Source: an uncultured Pseudomonadota bacterium
Lineage (GTDB): Bacteria > Pseudomonadota > Gammaproteobacteria > Steroidobacterales > Woeseiaceae
Direction of reading: 5' to 3'
Length of the DNA: 64,000 nt
Assembly: GCA_913055625.1 (NCBI GenBank)
Contig: CAJXJW010000006.1
Location: forward strand, 62,001-126,000
A model generated the notes under the pieces. That model did not search any database, was not told where the DNA came from, and saw nothing but the letters and a program-made list of their open reading frames with translations. Within the stretch, counting starts at the first letter, position 1; every line of letters begins with the position of its first letter. A program made the position numbers and the translations under genes. This document shows positions 26,320 through 35,292 of this stretch, piece after piece.

Positions 26320-27752
26320 GCCTTGCGTTCCTCGTAGCCGTAGATGGATTTTGTCTCGAGGAACTCCTCGATACCGTGCGGGCCCCACTCACGGCCGTTG
26401 CCCGACTGCTTGTAGCCACCGAACGGTGCCATGCTGTCCAGCCAGGCATTGTTGATGTGCACCATGCCGGTACGCATTTTCGAGGCAACCCGGCGGGCAC
26501 GTTCGAGGCTGCCCGACGATACGTAGCCGGACAGCCCGTACGGTGTGTCGTTCGCGATGCGGACGGCGTCGTCCTCGTCCTCGTAAGGGAGGATCGACAG
26601 CACGGGCCCGAAGATCTCTTCCCGGGCGATCGTCATGTTGTTGTTCACGCCGGAGAAAACCGTCGGCTTGACGAAGTAGCCGCGCTCGATGCCGTCCGGC
26701 CGGCCCGTGCCGCCCGCGACGAGTTCTGCGCCTTCGTCGATGCCGCGCTGGATCAAGTCCTGCACCTTCTTCCACTGCACGTCGGACACCAGCGGGCCGA
26801 CCTGCGTCTTCTCGTCACGTGGATCACCGACGATCGTGTTGCGAGCAACGCGCCCGGCAATCTCGGCGGCCTCGGCGAGGCGTGCCTTCGGCACCAGCAT
26901 GCGCGTCGGTGCATCGCAGGACTGGCCGGTGTTGTCGAAGCAGTTTTCCGCGCCGGCGGCAATTTCCTTTTCGAAGTCGGCGTCGTCGAGGATGATGTTC
27001 GCGGATTTCCCGCCGAGTTCCTGCGCCACGCGCTTGACCGTCGGCGCCGCGTTCTGGGCGACGAGGACGCCGGCCCGGGTCGAGCCGGTGAACGACACCA
27101 TCGCGACGTCCGGGTGCTGGCTCAGTGCGGTGCCCACGCCGGGACCGTCACCGTTGACCAGGTTGAACACGCCGGCGGGAACGCCGGCTTCGTCGAGGAT
27201 CTCGGCGAAGAGCATCGCGTCGAACGGCGCAATCTCGCTCGGCTTCAGCACCATCGTGCAGCCGGCAGCGAGGGCGGGCGCGACCTTCACCGCGACCTGG
27301 TTCATCGGCCAGTTCCATGGCGTGATCAGGCCGCAGACGCCGATCGGTTCGCGGACGATCAGTGTCGTGCCGCTCTTCTCTTCGAACTCGAAGGTTTCCA
27401 GCGCCTTGATGGCCGCCTTGATGTGTTGCGGGCCGCTGGCGGCCTGGGCACCCTTGGCCAGGGTCCAAGGTGCGCCCATCTCGTTCATGATCGCTTCGGC
27501 GACCTCGTCGTGGCGTCGCTTGAACACCTCGAGAATCGAGCGCAACAGCTCGAGGCGCTGCTCCCGCGTCGTCCGGGAGTAGCTTTCGAAGGCCCGTTTG
27601 GCCGCGGCGACCGCCCGGTCGACGTCGGCGGCCGAGCCGAGGCTGATGCGGCCGAAGACTTCCTCGGTGGCCGGGTTGACGACGTCCAGCGTGCGCGGTT
27701 CGACCGGCGGCACCCACTGACCGTCTATGTAAAAATCGAGCTTTTCCAGCAT
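26316..27752 (-). CDS. NAD(P)-dependent aldehyde dehydrogenase
   Basis: 478 residues. Catalytic Cys279 (NTGQSCDAPTRM), general base Glu245 (QELGGKS), oxyanion Asn147 (TPWNWPMNQ), cofactor loop FTGSTRAG, and EEIFGPVLSILPYE. The closest wording is to the group of broad-specificity aldehyde dehydrogenases that oxidise medium-chain or aromatic aldehydes to acids in the cytosol. The exact substrate cannot be read. It is upstream of, and overlaps by four bases, the DUF4397 lipoprotein gene; a short AraC-type regulator gene lies about 100 bases ahead on the same strand. A beta-oxidation gene runs divergently beyond that, so fatty-aldehyde oxidation is a fair guess. Confidence 0.94.
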   Translation of the reverse strand: MLEKLDFYIDGQWVPPVEPRTLDVVNPATEEVFGRISLGSAADVDRAVAAAKRAFESYSRTTREQRLELLRSILEVFKRRHDEVAEAIMNEMGAPWTLAKGAQAASGPQHIKAAIKALETFEFEEKSGTTLIVREPIGVCGLITPWNWPMNQVAVKVAPALAAGCTMVLKPSEIAPFDAMLFAEILDEAGVPAGVFNLVNGDGPGVGTALSQHPDVAMVSFTGSTRAGVLVAQNAAPTVKRVAQELGGKSANIILDDADFEKEIAAGAENCFDNTGQSCDAPTRMLVPKARLAEAAEIAGRVARNTIVGDPRDEKTQVGPLVSDVQWKKVQDLIQRGIDEGAELVAGGTGRPDGIERGYFVKPTVFSGVNNNMTIAREEIFGPVLSILPYEDEDDAVRIANDTPYGLSGYVSSGSLERARRVASKMRTGMVHINNAWLDSMAPFGGYKQSGNGREWGPHGIEEFLETKSIYGYEERKA

Positions 27753-27854
27753 GAATCGTCCTCCGGAAGCGAGCCGCGCATTCTAGCCTAATTCAGGCTG
27801 ATCCGGGTGCGTGGGCGGGGGTCGGAAATGGGCCGCGGTGTGCCCCGAGTGCCG

Positions 27855-28277
27855 TCAGGCGCCGGCGATGCGGAGGATGCGTTGCCGGTACTCGGCCGGC
27901 GGCATGTCGTACCAGGACTTGAACGCGGTCGTGAACGAGCTGATGCTCGAGTAGCCGAGGAGCATTGCCACTTCCAGCGCCTTCAGGCGTTCGTCACGCA
28001 GGTAGCGGACCGCGAGTTCGGCGCGCGCCTCCTTCAGGACCTTCTGGAAACTGGTCCGCTCTGCCTTGAGGCGCCGCTGCAACGTGCGCCGGCTCAGCAG
28101 CAGCCGTCGGCACGCGGCATCCGCATTCGCCTCGCCGGCCGCCATGAGCTTTGCCAACGAGCCCTTGAGCTGGTTCGCGATGTTATCGCCGGTATTCAGG
28201 GATCGCAGGTATTTCTCTGCCTGATCAATGAGTTGGCGATACATGTCGCAGAGCGGAAATGATGACGAGGCGTGCAC
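27855..28277 (-). CDS. Short AraC-type DNA-binding protein, sensor domain absent
   Basis: 140 residues (an inner ATG at 28241 would give 128). The C-terminal 100 residues are the double helix-turn-helix of AraC regulators: CRRLLLSRRTLQRRLKAE in the first helix pair and EVAMLLGYSSISSFTTAFKSW in the second, ending in MPPAEYR. Full-length relatives have about 330 residues with a ligand-binding N-terminal domain. Here only 56 bases separate the start from the divergent FadJ-like gene, so the missing domain is not in the DNA. It is either a truncated regulator or a genuine one-domain protein. Position suggests control of the divergent FadJ-like gene and perhaps the aldehyde dehydrogenase. Confidence 0.82.
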   Translation of the reverse strand: MHASSSFPLCDMYRQLIDQAEKYLRSLNTGDNIANQLKGSLAKLMAAGEANADAACRRLLLSRRTLQRRLKAERTSFQKVLKEARAELAVRYLRDERLKALEVAMLLGYSSISSFTTAFKSWYDMPPAEYRQRILRIAGA

Positions 28278-28333
28278 AGCTCAGTAACATACCGACTGTT
28301 TGCCGGAATGCCAACTGACGAGGAAGGAACACG

Positions 28334-30430
28334 ATGCCCGTGACTTACGAACTGGTCGACGACATCGGCCTCATCGTCATCAACAACCCGCCCGTGAATG
28401 CGCTGTCCCACGATGTACGACAGGGGATCCAGGAAGCGATCCGTCTCGCGCAGGGCGACGCGAGCCGGGCCGTCGTGATCCACTGCGAGGGCCGCACGTT
28501 CGTCGCGGGCGCCGACATCCGAGAGTTCGGCAAGCCGCCGGCCGACCCGTGGCTGCCGGAGCTGCTCGACCAGGTCGAGGCCTCGAAGAAGCCGGTCGTC
28601 GCGGCGCTGCACGGCACGGCCCTCGGCGGCGGCTTCGAGCTGGCCCTGGCCAGTCACTACCGCATTGCCGTTGCGTCGGCCCGAGTCGGCCTTCCCGAGG
28701 TCAAGCTCGGCCTGTTGCCCGGTGCCGGCGGTACCCAGCGCACGCCGCGCCTGGCGGGGGTCCGGGCCGCGCTCGACCTGATGACGAGTGGCGACCCCAT
28801 CAGCGCCGATGACGCGGTCGCGCTGAACCTGGTGGACGAGGTTGTCGACGGGCCGTTGCCCGATGCCGCCATGGATTACGCCCGTCGCCGGGTCGCCGAG
28901 GGTGCGGGGCCGCGCAGGACCAGCGAACGCGCGGTGGCCGCCGCCGACCCGGCATTGTTCGCGGAATACCGGAAGCATCTCGCGAAGCGCGCCCACGGCC
29001 AGCTCGCGCCGCAGAAAATCGTCGACTGCGTCGAGGCGGCCATGACACGGCCGTTCCCGGACGGCATGGCCATCGAGCGGGAGGCGTTCGTCGCGTGCAT
29101 GGCGAGTCCGCAGTCCGCCGGGCTGCGGCACCTGTTCTTCGCCGAACGCGAGGCGGCCCGCGTCGACGGGCTGGCAAAGGACACGCCGCGGCGCGACGTG
29201 CAGAAGGTCGGCGTCATCGGGGCCGGCACCATGGGCAGCGGCATCGCGATGAACTTCGCAAACGCGGGGCTCGACGTTGCGTTGCTCGAGGTCAACGATG
29301 CGGCGCTCGCCAGGGGGCTCGAGACGATTGCCCGCAACCACGCCGGTGGCGTGAAGCGCGGCAAGCTCACCGAGGCCGAGGCCGTCGCAACGCGCAAACG
29401 CATTCGCGGTACGACCGAGTACGGCGACCTGGCGGATGCCGACCTCATCGTCGAGGCGGTGTTCGAAAACCTCGGGCTCAAGCAGGACATCTTCGAGAAG
29501 CTCGATGGCATCGCGAAGCCGGGTGCGATCCTGGCGACGAACACGTCCTATCAGGACGTGAACCGGATCGCGGCGGCAACGTCGCGGCCGCAGGACGTCC
29601 TCGGCCTGCATTTTTTCAGTCCCGCGCACATCATGAAGCTGCTCGAGGTCGTCCGCGGCGAACAGACGGCCGACGACGTGCTGGCGACCTGCATGGACCT
29701 CGCGAAGGCCATTCGCAAGATCCCGGTGGTAGCCGGCGTTTGTTACGGCTTCATCGGCAATCGCATGCTGCAGTACTACGGCCGCGAGGCGCAGCTCTGC
29801 CTGATCGAGGGCTCGACACCCGAAGCGATCGACACCGCGATGGAGCAGTGGGGCATGGCCATGGGTCCGCTGCGCGTCTTCGACCTCGCCGGGCTCGACG
29901 TCGGCTACAAGGCGCGCGAGGGCCTGAAGCCGGAGGACCGCGGCGACCCCCGTGTCCATGCCGTCGCCGACGCGCTCGTCGAGGCGGGGCGGCTCGGCCA
30001 GAAGACCGGCGCCGGCTTCTACACTTACGATCCGGACACGCGGGCGCCGTCGCCGGACCCGGAGGTCCTGCGGCTCGTCGAGGCACAGGCCGCGGCGCAC
30101 GGCGTGGCGCGCCGGGAGATCGATGCCGGCGAAATCGTCGATCGCCTTCTGTTTGCGCTGATCAACGAAGGCCTCAGGATCGTCGAGGAGGGCATCGCCC
30201 AGCGGCCGTCGGACATCGACGTCGTCTACGTCTACGGTTACGGCTTCCCGGCCTGGCGTGGCGGCCCGATGCACACCGCGGACGTCATCGGCCTGGATGC
30301 CGTGTACGCGCGCGTGTGCGAGTTCCGCGACCGTTTCGGGTCCGCCAACTGGACGCCGGCGCCGCTGCTCGGGGAACTGGCGTCATCGGGCACGACGCTG
30401 GCTGAATGGCACGCCACCCGGGGCCGTTAG
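28334..30430 (+). CDS. Bifunctional enoyl-CoA hydratase / 3-hydroxyacyl-CoA dehydrogenase (FadJ/FadB-like)
   Basis: 698 residues. Residues 1-185 are a crotonase domain with [11 protein letters not shown], oxyanion-hole FVAGADI and [12 protein letters not shown], and the second catalytic Glu in [13 protein letters not shown]. From about 290 the 3-hydroxyacyl-CoA dehydrogenase begins with [17 protein letters not shown], continues with [11 protein letters not shown] and [17 protein letters not shown], and ends in two C-terminal helical domains ([12 protein letters not shown]). The compact layout is like bacterial enzymes of about 700 residues that resemble the peroxisomal multienzyme. It would hydrate 2-enoyl-CoA and oxidise the product to 3-ketoacyl-CoA in beta-oxidation. 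No thiolase or acyl-CoA dehydrogenase gene is nearby. Confidence 0.94.
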   Translation: MPVTYELVDDIGLIVINNPPVNALSHDVRQGIQEAIRLAQGDASRAVVIHCEGRTFVAGADIREFGKPPADPWLPELLDQVEASKKPVVAALHGTALGGGFELALASHYRIAVASARVGLPEVKLGLLPGAGGTQRTPRLAGVRAALDLMTSGDPISADDAVALNLVDEVVDGPLPDAAMDYARRRVAEGAGPRRTSERAVAAADPALFAEYRKHLAKRAHGQLAPQKIVDCVEAAMTRPFPDGMAIEREAFVACMASPQSAGLRHLFFAEREAARVDGLAKDTPRRDVQKVGVIGAGTMGSGIAMNFANAGLDVALLEVNDAALARGLETIARNHAGGVKRGKLTEAEAVATRKRIRGTTEYGDLADADLIVEAVFENLGLKQDIFEKLDGIAKPGAILATNTSYQDVNRIAAATSRPQDVLGLHFFSPAHIMKLLEVVRGEQTADDVLATCMDLAKAIRKIPVVAGVCYGFIGNRMLQYYGREAQLCLIEGSTPEAIDTAMEQWGMAMGPLRVFDLAGLDVGYKAREGLKPEDRGDPRVHAVADALVEAGRLGQKTGAGFYTYDPDTRAPSPDPEVLRLVEAQAAAHGVARREIDAGEIVDRLLFALINEGLRIVEEGIAQRPSDIDVVYVYGYGFPAWRGGPMHTADVIGLDAVYARVCEFRDRFGSANWTPAPLLGELASSGTTLAEWHATRGR

Positions 30431-30512
30431 CAGTCTGCCTGGCCTGCTGCTAAAACTGGAGAAATATTAAGATCTTGCAACGTGAACTTGATCACGGGAC
30501 GAGCTTTGTGTA

Positions 30513-30525
30513 TCGGTTATACCGA
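30513..30525. promoter_or_regulatory. Inverted repeat in a possible promoter
   Basis: TCGGT-TAT-ACCGA is a perfect 5+5 inverted repeat 21 bases before the start of the unknown gene at 30546. It overlaps the -10 position of a candidate promoter whose -35 would be TTGATC at 30489-30494. It could be an operator. The evidence is pattern only. Confidence 0.35.
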
Positions 30526-30545
30526 CCGACAACCAAGGAGCGTCG

Positions 30546-31184
30546 ATGGTGCGAGATCGGGAGCTTGAAGGTGGGTCCTGCCGGGTGCAGGCGGTGGAGA
30601 GCCTGGAAGACTTTTTCCGGACCTCCATCGACGAGGCCATGTCGCGACAGCGGGTCGCCGTTGATCCGCACGCGGCCCACTACGTCGTCAACCTGCTGAC
30701 GCTGTTCTCGCGATCGGACCAGCTCTACGAACAGCAAGGCGAGGTCTACGGCATCCGGCCGCTCGCGCTGATGCTGGCCGACGCCGCCGACGCGGCCAGC
30801 GTCGAGGAACGCAATCACTGCCTGCGTCGCATCGGCGACGTCTCCCTGTTCATTTCCGGCTTCTTCGCCGACAGCCTGTCCACGGCGGCCGTCGACGTCG
30901 ACTACTACATCTCGATGGGCGGTAACGCCTACGGTTCGCTGTCCGAGGAGGTGCGCGGTTCGGCACGTGGCCGGGTGCTCGCCGGTGTCTTCGCGGAGCT
31001 GGCGAGCAAGTTCCACGTGCTGGTCGACGTGCTGAACGAGGTGCGTGCGGGCAGCGGCTCGGGAACCGACGTCCTGCGCACCTACGAAGTCTGGCTGAAG
31101 ACCGGGAGCCGCCGCGCCGAACAGATCCTGCGGGAGCAGAACGTCGTCCCTATTCGATCCTCCGGCGGATTGCGCCGACACTGA
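30546..31184 (+). CDS. Unknown cytosolic helical protein, first of a two-gene unit
   Basis: 212 residues, no signal peptide or membrane span, mostly helical by composition. A good site AAGGAG lies six bases before the ATG. I do not recognise a named domain. Notable runs are DPHAAHYVVNLLTLF near residue 45, RRIGDVSLFISGFFADSL around 95-112 and VDYYISMGGNAYGSLSE around 118-135, which look like a conserved core. I recall similar hypothetical proteins in several proteobacteria and myxobacteria but cannot give a function. The stop is one base before the ATG of the next gene, so the two are almost surely made together. Confidence 0.75.
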   Translation: MVRDRELEGGSCRVQAVESLEDFFRTSIDEAMSRQRVAVDPHAAHYVVNLLTLFSRSDQLYEQQGEVYGIRPLALMLADAADAASVEERNHCLRRIGDVSLFISGFFADSLSTAAVDVDYYISMGGNAYGSLSEEVRGSARGRVLAGVFAELASKFHVLVDVLNEVRAGSGSGTDVLRTYEVWLKTGSRRAEQILREQNVVPIRSSGGLRRH

Positions 31185-31185
31185 G

Positions 31186-31848
31186 ATGATCGAGGCGCTG
31201 CAATCACGGCTCAGCGCGCTTTACCGGGTCGCCGATGGCTACGACGTCCGGGATTTCCTGATCACGGACCGCGCCGTCGCGACGGCGCTCGGGCCGGCGG
31301 TCATGCAGGACGGAACGGACGAAACGTTGTTGCTCGCGGAGCAGGATGACGAGCTGTCGCTGTCCCTGTTTCTCGACAGCGCCCTGCTCGAACGCGTCGA
31401 GGCGTCGGACCCGCTGGCGGGACTGGAAGCCAGCGCCCTCGACGACCTGTGGAAGGTCGTGGAGGGCGTGAGCCACTTCAACTGCGTCATCTGGAAAGCG
31501 CGGCAGGGGCGGGCCGTTTCGTTGCTGGAACTGGAACTGCAGGCCGAGATCGACAAGTACGTCAGCACGGCACAACTCGCGGCGGAGCAGGGCAAACGGA
31601 CGCTGTTGCGCAACCTGCACCGTTGGCTGTTCGAGGACGTGCGCTTCCGCGAGGGACTCAAGCCGGCCGAAATCGATCGCTACCGATCAGCGAACGATTT
31701 TGCCGCGCGTTTCTGTCACCGGTTGGCGGGCGACACGGCGGCGCTCGATGCCACCGCCGTCGCAGAACTCCGGCATTTCTTTCGGCTGCCGATCGGCGAC
31801 AAGATCAGCCACATTCGCGCCGGGGCGTTTCGGCAGGCAGTGAACTAG
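31186..31848 (+). CDS. Unknown protein, second of a two-gene unit
   Basis: 220 residues, acidic, without signal peptide or membrane spans. Conserved-looking segments are LWKVVEGVSHFNCVIWKA in the middle and LHRWLFEDVRFREGLKP then YRSANDFAARFCHRL toward the end. No domain is recognised. The ATG starts one base after the stop of the preceding unknown gene, which implies translational coupling and a shared task. Its end overlaps the convergent DUF3313-like gene by four bases. Length, composition and clean coding frame make it a real gene despite the lack of a name. Confidence 0.75.
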   Translation: MIEALQSRLSALYRVADGYDVRDFLITDRAVATALGPAVMQDGTDETLLLAEQDDELSLSLFLDSALLERVEASDPLAGLEASALDDLWKVVEGVSHFNCVIWKARQGRAVSLLELELQAEIDKYVSTAQLAAEQGKRTLLRNLHRWLFEDVRFREGLKPAEIDRYRSANDFAARFCHRLAGDTAALDATAVAELRHFFRLPIGDKISHIRAGAFRQAVN

Positions 31849-32558
31849 TCCGTCCCTGCCGGGTCGGTGTTTGCCGGGAGATTGGCATGCGCCTCGTCGA
31901 GCGCGTCGACCAGCAACGTTGCCCACTTCTTGAGTATGCGCCTGGCCTCGGCTTTGTTCGAGACCGACGTCGAATATTGGAAGTAGCCGTTGTCGCGCGC
32001 GCCTTCGCTATCGGCAAGCTCGGCAATCTTTGCGCCTGTCAGTCCGTCGTACAACTCCATGTACAGGGTCATGCTGCCGGCGCTTGCGACATAGCTTCGC
32101 GTGCGAGTGGCATCGCGCAGATCCGGGGCCGTGACGTCGAGATTCACGATAGCCGGACGGAGCAGGAGGATATTCGGTCCGTTCTCTTCGACAACGTTGT
32201 AGCCGCCGTCCTGCAGGGTTTCGGTGAACTCGTCCCGGAACATCTCGCTGATTCCATTGCGTATGCGCTCCATGTCGCTGTCCCCGACACGGCCCGAGAG
32301 AGTGGTCGGCCTCATGTTGAAGTCGCGCTTCCAGTTTTTCCGGAACGCGACGGGACAATCCAGGATCCTGATCGAGTCGTAACCCTCCAGCGTGGCGCCC
32401 TCGGTCCAGTACAGCGCATCGACCTTTGCACTCTCGATGCGCTTCAGGCCGTCCGACGTCACGTCCGGCAACTCGTCGTCGGCCGACGCCACACCCGAAA
32501 TAGTCAGCAGGAACGCGGAAAACGCGCAGGCGAAGCGCATGGATCTGAAATTTTTCAT
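31845..32558 (-). CDS. DUF3313-like secreted protein
   Basis: 237 residues from ATG 32558; a GTG at 32567 is an alternative. An N-terminal signal peptide (MRFACAFSAFLLTISGVASA) has no lipobox, so the mature protein is probably periplasmic. The mature part starts DGLKRIESAKVDALYW and continues LEGYDSIRILDCPVAFRKNW, which matches the DUF3313 pattern as I remember it, where a strand around a tyrosine-rich start leads to a mixed alpha/beta domain (MRNGISEMFRDEFTETL-like helix, then LLRPAIVNLDVTAPD). The function is unknown. It runs convergently to the two-gene unit of unknowns, with a four-base overlap. Confidence 0.75.
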   Translation of the reverse strand: MKNFRSMRFACAFSAFLLTISGVASADDELPDVTSDGLKRIESAKVDALYWTEGATLEGYDSIRILDCPVAFRKNWKRDFNMRPTTLSGRVGDSDMERIRNGISEMFRDEFTETLQDGGYNVVEENGPNILLLRPAIVNLDVTAPDLRDATRTRSYVASAGSMTLYMELYDGLTGAKIAELADSEGARDNGYFQYSTSVSNKAEARRILKKWATLLVDALDEAHANLPANTDPAGTD

Positions 32559-32769
32559 GATTATCACTCACTCCCCGAAAAACTGGTCGCCGGATCGGCG
32601 TTGACAATGTGCCGTCAAGTCTAGCCGATGGGCGGGGCATACGGTAGATTTCGGAATATCGGCCGACTGCGCATTGCCGGGTACCGGGACGATCGGCCGC
32701 AATGCGACACCGGATCATGTGCGGAACACGGAAAGGTTCCGGCACGAATCAACCCAACAGGGGAACGAC

Positions 32770-33198
32770 ATGCAGGATTCGAACACCGCGACCGGGCAAC
32801 GCCGGGGCTTCATCCGCCGAGTCGGCTTCGGTCGCCAGTGCGTGTTGCAGCTTGCCATCTTCGCTTTCACGAGCCTCGGCTTTGCCCAGGTATCCCAGGC
32901 GGGAATGATCAGCAGCGCCGACGCGCGCCAGATCGAACAGCATGCGTCGCGCAGCGCCACGATCGAGGCTTTCCTGTCGCGCAGCGACGTGGCCGCGGAA
33001 CTCACGCGCTTCGGCGTGTCGCCGGAAGTGGTCCTGGCGCGCGTTGACAGTCTGAGCGATGCTGAAGTCGCGGCGTTGCAAGGCAGGATCGACGAGCAGA
33101 CGGCCGGCGGCGATGCGCTGGCCGTCATCGGTGTCGTCTTCCTCGTGTTGCTGATCCTCGAAGTCGTCGGCGTAACCGACATCTTCAAGTCCATCTGA
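32770..33198 (+). CDS. PA2779-family membrane protein
   Basis: 142 residues from ATG 32770, which has AGGGGAAC just ahead; an earlier in-frame ATG (32674) is less likely. An N-terminal signal or signal anchor (about 20-42) precedes a helical domain (MISSADARQIEQHASRSA, FLSRSDVAAELTRFGVSPE, VDSLSDAEVAALQ) and a C-terminal membrane helix (ALAVIGVVFLVLLILEVVGVTDIF). This is the PA2779 layout; the family has no assigned function and is usually followed by a PA2778-type cysteine peptidase, as here. A GG pair (TAGGD) sits just before the last membrane helix. Confidence 0.88.
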   Translation: MQDSNTATGQRRGFIRRVGFGRQCVLQLAIFAFTSLGFAQVSQAGMISSADARQIEQHASRSATIEAFLSRSDVAAELTRFGVSPEVVLARVDSLSDAEVAALQGRIDEQTAGGDALAVIGVVFLVLLILEVVGVTDIFKSI

Positions 33199-34169
33199 AG
33201 CCAACGCCTGGATCACGGCGGCGCCCGCGGCCGTGGGGCGCCGCCGGCCTTGTCGCCGCAACGCTGGCGGCAATGCTGACGTCGGGCTGCGCAAGTTATC
33301 CCGCTGCCGGCTTCGGCGAGTACGTCACGGCAGTCGCCGTTCCCGAAACGCCCTTCGTCCCGCAGGACCGCTACCAGTGCGGACCGGCCGCGCTGCAAAC
33401 CGTGTTGCAGCGCAGTGGCGCCGCCGTCAGCCTGCCCTGGCTGGTCGAGCGCGTCTACGTACCGGGCCGACAGGGCAGCTTCCAGGTCGAAGTCGCCGCC
33501 GCGGCGAGGGCGGCCGGCCGCATCCCGTATCGCGTCGACGGCACGCTCGAGGCCGTGGGCCGCGAGCTGGCCGCCGGGCGGCCGGTGCTCGTACTGCAGA
33601 ACCTGGGCGTCGCGTGGTACCCCCGCTGGCACTTTGCCGTCGTCTACGCGCTCGACCCGGTGCGCGGTATCGTCAGTCTGCGGTCGGGCACCGACAGGGA
33701 ACGGCATACGGCGGTCGACGTGTTCCTGCGCACCTGGGCCCGCGCGGACTTCTGGGGCATCGTCGTGTTGCGCCCCGACGAGTTGCCGTCCGAGCCGGAC
33801 AGGGAACGCTGGTTTTCCGCCGTCGCCGATTTCGAACGCGTCGCCGCCGCGGCCGCCGCGCGCATGGCGTGGAGAACCACGGCCCGGCACTGGCCCGAGG
33901 CGCCGATGCCGTGGTTCGGCCTCGGCAACGTCGCCTACGCATCCGGCGACGCCTCGGCCGCGGAGAGCCACTACCGGCGCGCGCTGGCGCTGGATCCCGA
34001 CTACGCGATGGCGCGCAACAACCTGGCGTGGGCGCTCGCGGACCTCGGCCGTATCGACGATGCCGTACGGGAACTCGAACGGGCGCTATCCTCGCCAAAA
34101 CTGCCGGCCGCGCTGGCGGATGAGATTCGCGATTCCCGGCGACAGATCGGCGCGCGCCGCGGCCCTTGA
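33195..34169 (+). CDS. PA2778-family C39-like cysteine peptidase lipoprotein with TPR
   Basis: The only ATG before the lipobox is at 33273, which would leave a six-residue stub ahead of Cys. Reading upstream in frame gives RRRPRPWGAAGLVAATLAAM then LTSGC, a complete lipoprotein signal, and the only start-like codon is CTG 33195, which overlaps the TGA of the PA2779 gene. I therefore propose a CTG start (324 residues). Catalytic Cys is in DRYQCGPAALQTVL and His in PRWHFAVVYAL, as in C39 peptidases. The C-terminus holds two TPR-like repeats (HYRRALALDPDYAMARNNLA). It is anchored in the periplasm. Family substrate unknown; the coupled PA2779 protein is the obvious candidate. Confidence 0.87.
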   Translation: MKPTPGSRRRPRPWGAAGLVAATLAAMLTSGCASYPAAGFGEYVTAVAVPETPFVPQDRYQCGPAALQTVLQRSGAAVSLPWLVERVYVPGRQGSFQVEVAAAARAAGRIPYRVDGTLEAVGRELAAGRPVLVLQNLGVAWYPRWHFAVVYALDPVRGIVSLRSGTDRERHTAVDVFLRTWARADFWGIVVLRPDELPSEPDRERWFSAVADFERVAAAAAARMAWRTTARHWPEAPMPWFGLGNVAYASGDASAAESHYRRALALDPDYAMARNNLAWALADLGRIDDAVRELERALSSPKLPAALADEIRDSRRQIGARRGP

Positions 34170-34249
34170 ACCGCAATGCGTGTCGAGCCCGCCGCGAGGG
34201 CTGTTAATATTCGACGGACACGGCATCCGATGCGGCGGGAACTCGTGAC

Positions 34250-34669
34250 ATGACTACAATACGATCCACGATCGGCAGACATGGCCCGTGGCGCTCCACG
34301 TACGTGCTGGCGACCCTCGTCGTCGCTGCGTGCGGGCAGCTGCCGCAACCGGGCGCGTCGCCGGTGGCGGACGCACGTGACCTTGCCGGCAGCGAACAGC
34401 AGGTCGACGGCGTCGACGCAAGGTTCGACTGTGACGGCGGACTCCAGGTGCACGCTGTTTTCGTCGGGCCGGAAACCTTGCGATTGCGCCTGCCTGACGG
34501 CGATCACATTCTGCAGGGTGAGCGCGCCGCATCCGGTGCCCGCTATTCGGGCGAGGGCATCGTGTTCTGGAACAAGGGCGACGAAGCCTTGCTTGACATC
34601 GGTGGCGTCGCTCATCATTGCGGCAGGAGCCCGGCTGCATCCGCGGCTGACGAAATAACAACGAAATAA
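34250..34669 (+). CDS. MliC-like lysozyme-inhibitor lipoprotein
   Basis: 139 residues. Lipobox ATLVVAAC gives an anchored Cys at about residue 28. The mature C-terminal part (about 56-125) has the MliC fold pattern: ARFDCDGGLQVHAVF, a LRLRLPDGDHIL strand pair, the loop SGARYSGEGIVFWNKG, and a closing Cys in VAHHCG that can bond to the first. MliC and PliC sit in the envelope and block C-type lysozyme by inserting the conserved SGxxY loop into its active site. The gene is followed 20 bases later by hdeD, so envelope defence is a likely theme. Sequence after the domain is a short Ala-rich tail. Confidence 0.85.
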   Translation: MTTIRSTIGRHGPWRSTYVLATLVVAACGQLPQPGASPVADARDLAGSEQQVDGVDARFDCDGGLQVHAVFVGPETLRLRLPDGDHILQGERAASGARYSGEGIVFWNKGDEALLDIGGVAHHCGRSPAASAADEITTK

Positions 34670-34689
34670 AACAAGATCAGGGGACGGCC

Positions 34690-35292
34690 ATGAACGACAG
34701 ACTGAGTGAAGCAAGAGCAGCGGTACGAGACGGCGCATCCGCGCTTTGTAATCGCGCCTGGTGGGTTTTCCTGATCGGCGGTGTCGCGGCGGTCCTGTTC
34801 GGCATCCTGGCGTTCGTGAGTCCCGGTGCTGCATTGCTGGTGTTGTCGATGTTCTTCGCTGCATACGTACTCGTCGACGGTGCCGTCAACATCTGGGGCG
34901 CGATCTCGAATCGCGACAAGGACGGCTGGTGGGTCATCCTGCTCCTGGGCATCGCCGGCGTACTCGCCGGGGGCTACGCGCTCGCCGTGCCGCCGGTCAG
35001 CATGATCGTGTTCATCTACGTCGTCGCCTTCATCGCCATGTTCGTCGGAACGACGTCGCTGTACCTCGGCTGGAAAGTGCGCGCCGAGATTCCCAACGAG
35101 TGGATTCTGTACCTGTCCGGCGGCATCTCCGTCCTGTTCGCGCTGCTCATCCTGTTCGAGCCGGAAGTCGGCGGGCTGTCGGTCATCTATCTCATCGCCG
35201 CGTGGGCGATCCTGATCGGCGCGCTGCGCATCTGGTTTGCCTTCAGGATTCGCGCTTTTCGGGATCGCATCGACTCGGGAGCGTCTGCGTGA
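34690..35292 (+). CDS. HdeD-family inner-membrane protein
   Basis: 200 residues with six hydrophobic helices of the DUF308/HdeD type: WWVFLIGGVAAVLFGILAF, the second pair after AAYVLVDG, GWWVILLLGIAGVLAGGYAL, and repeats near the C-terminus (WAILIGALRIWFAFRIR). The DG after helix two and the WW-G pattern at helices one and three are typical. E. coli HdeD helps acid resistance at high cell density; elsewhere the role is unknown. Its TGA overlaps the GTG of the next gene (GTGA), so the two are coupled. Confidence 0.9.
   Translation: MNDRLSEARAAVRDGASALCNRAWWVFLIGGVAAVLFGILAFVSPGAALLVLSMFFAAYVLVDGAVNIWGAISNRDKDGWWVILLLGIAGVLAGGYALAVPPVSMIVFIYVVAFIAMFVGTTSLYLGWKVRAEIPNEWILYLSGGISVLFALLILFEPEVGGLSVIYLIAAWAILIGALRIWFAFRIRAFRDRIDSGASA

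Noticed and set aside
28196-30274. Open frame of 692 codons on the minus strand
   Set aside because: Antisense to the FadJ-like gene, whose motifs are unmistakable; composition is shadow-like.
32601-32606. Perfect TTGACA between the DUF3313-like and PA2779-type genes
   Set aside because: No acceptable -10 hexamer at 16-18 bases, and the start codon is over 160 bases away; left out as a promoter.
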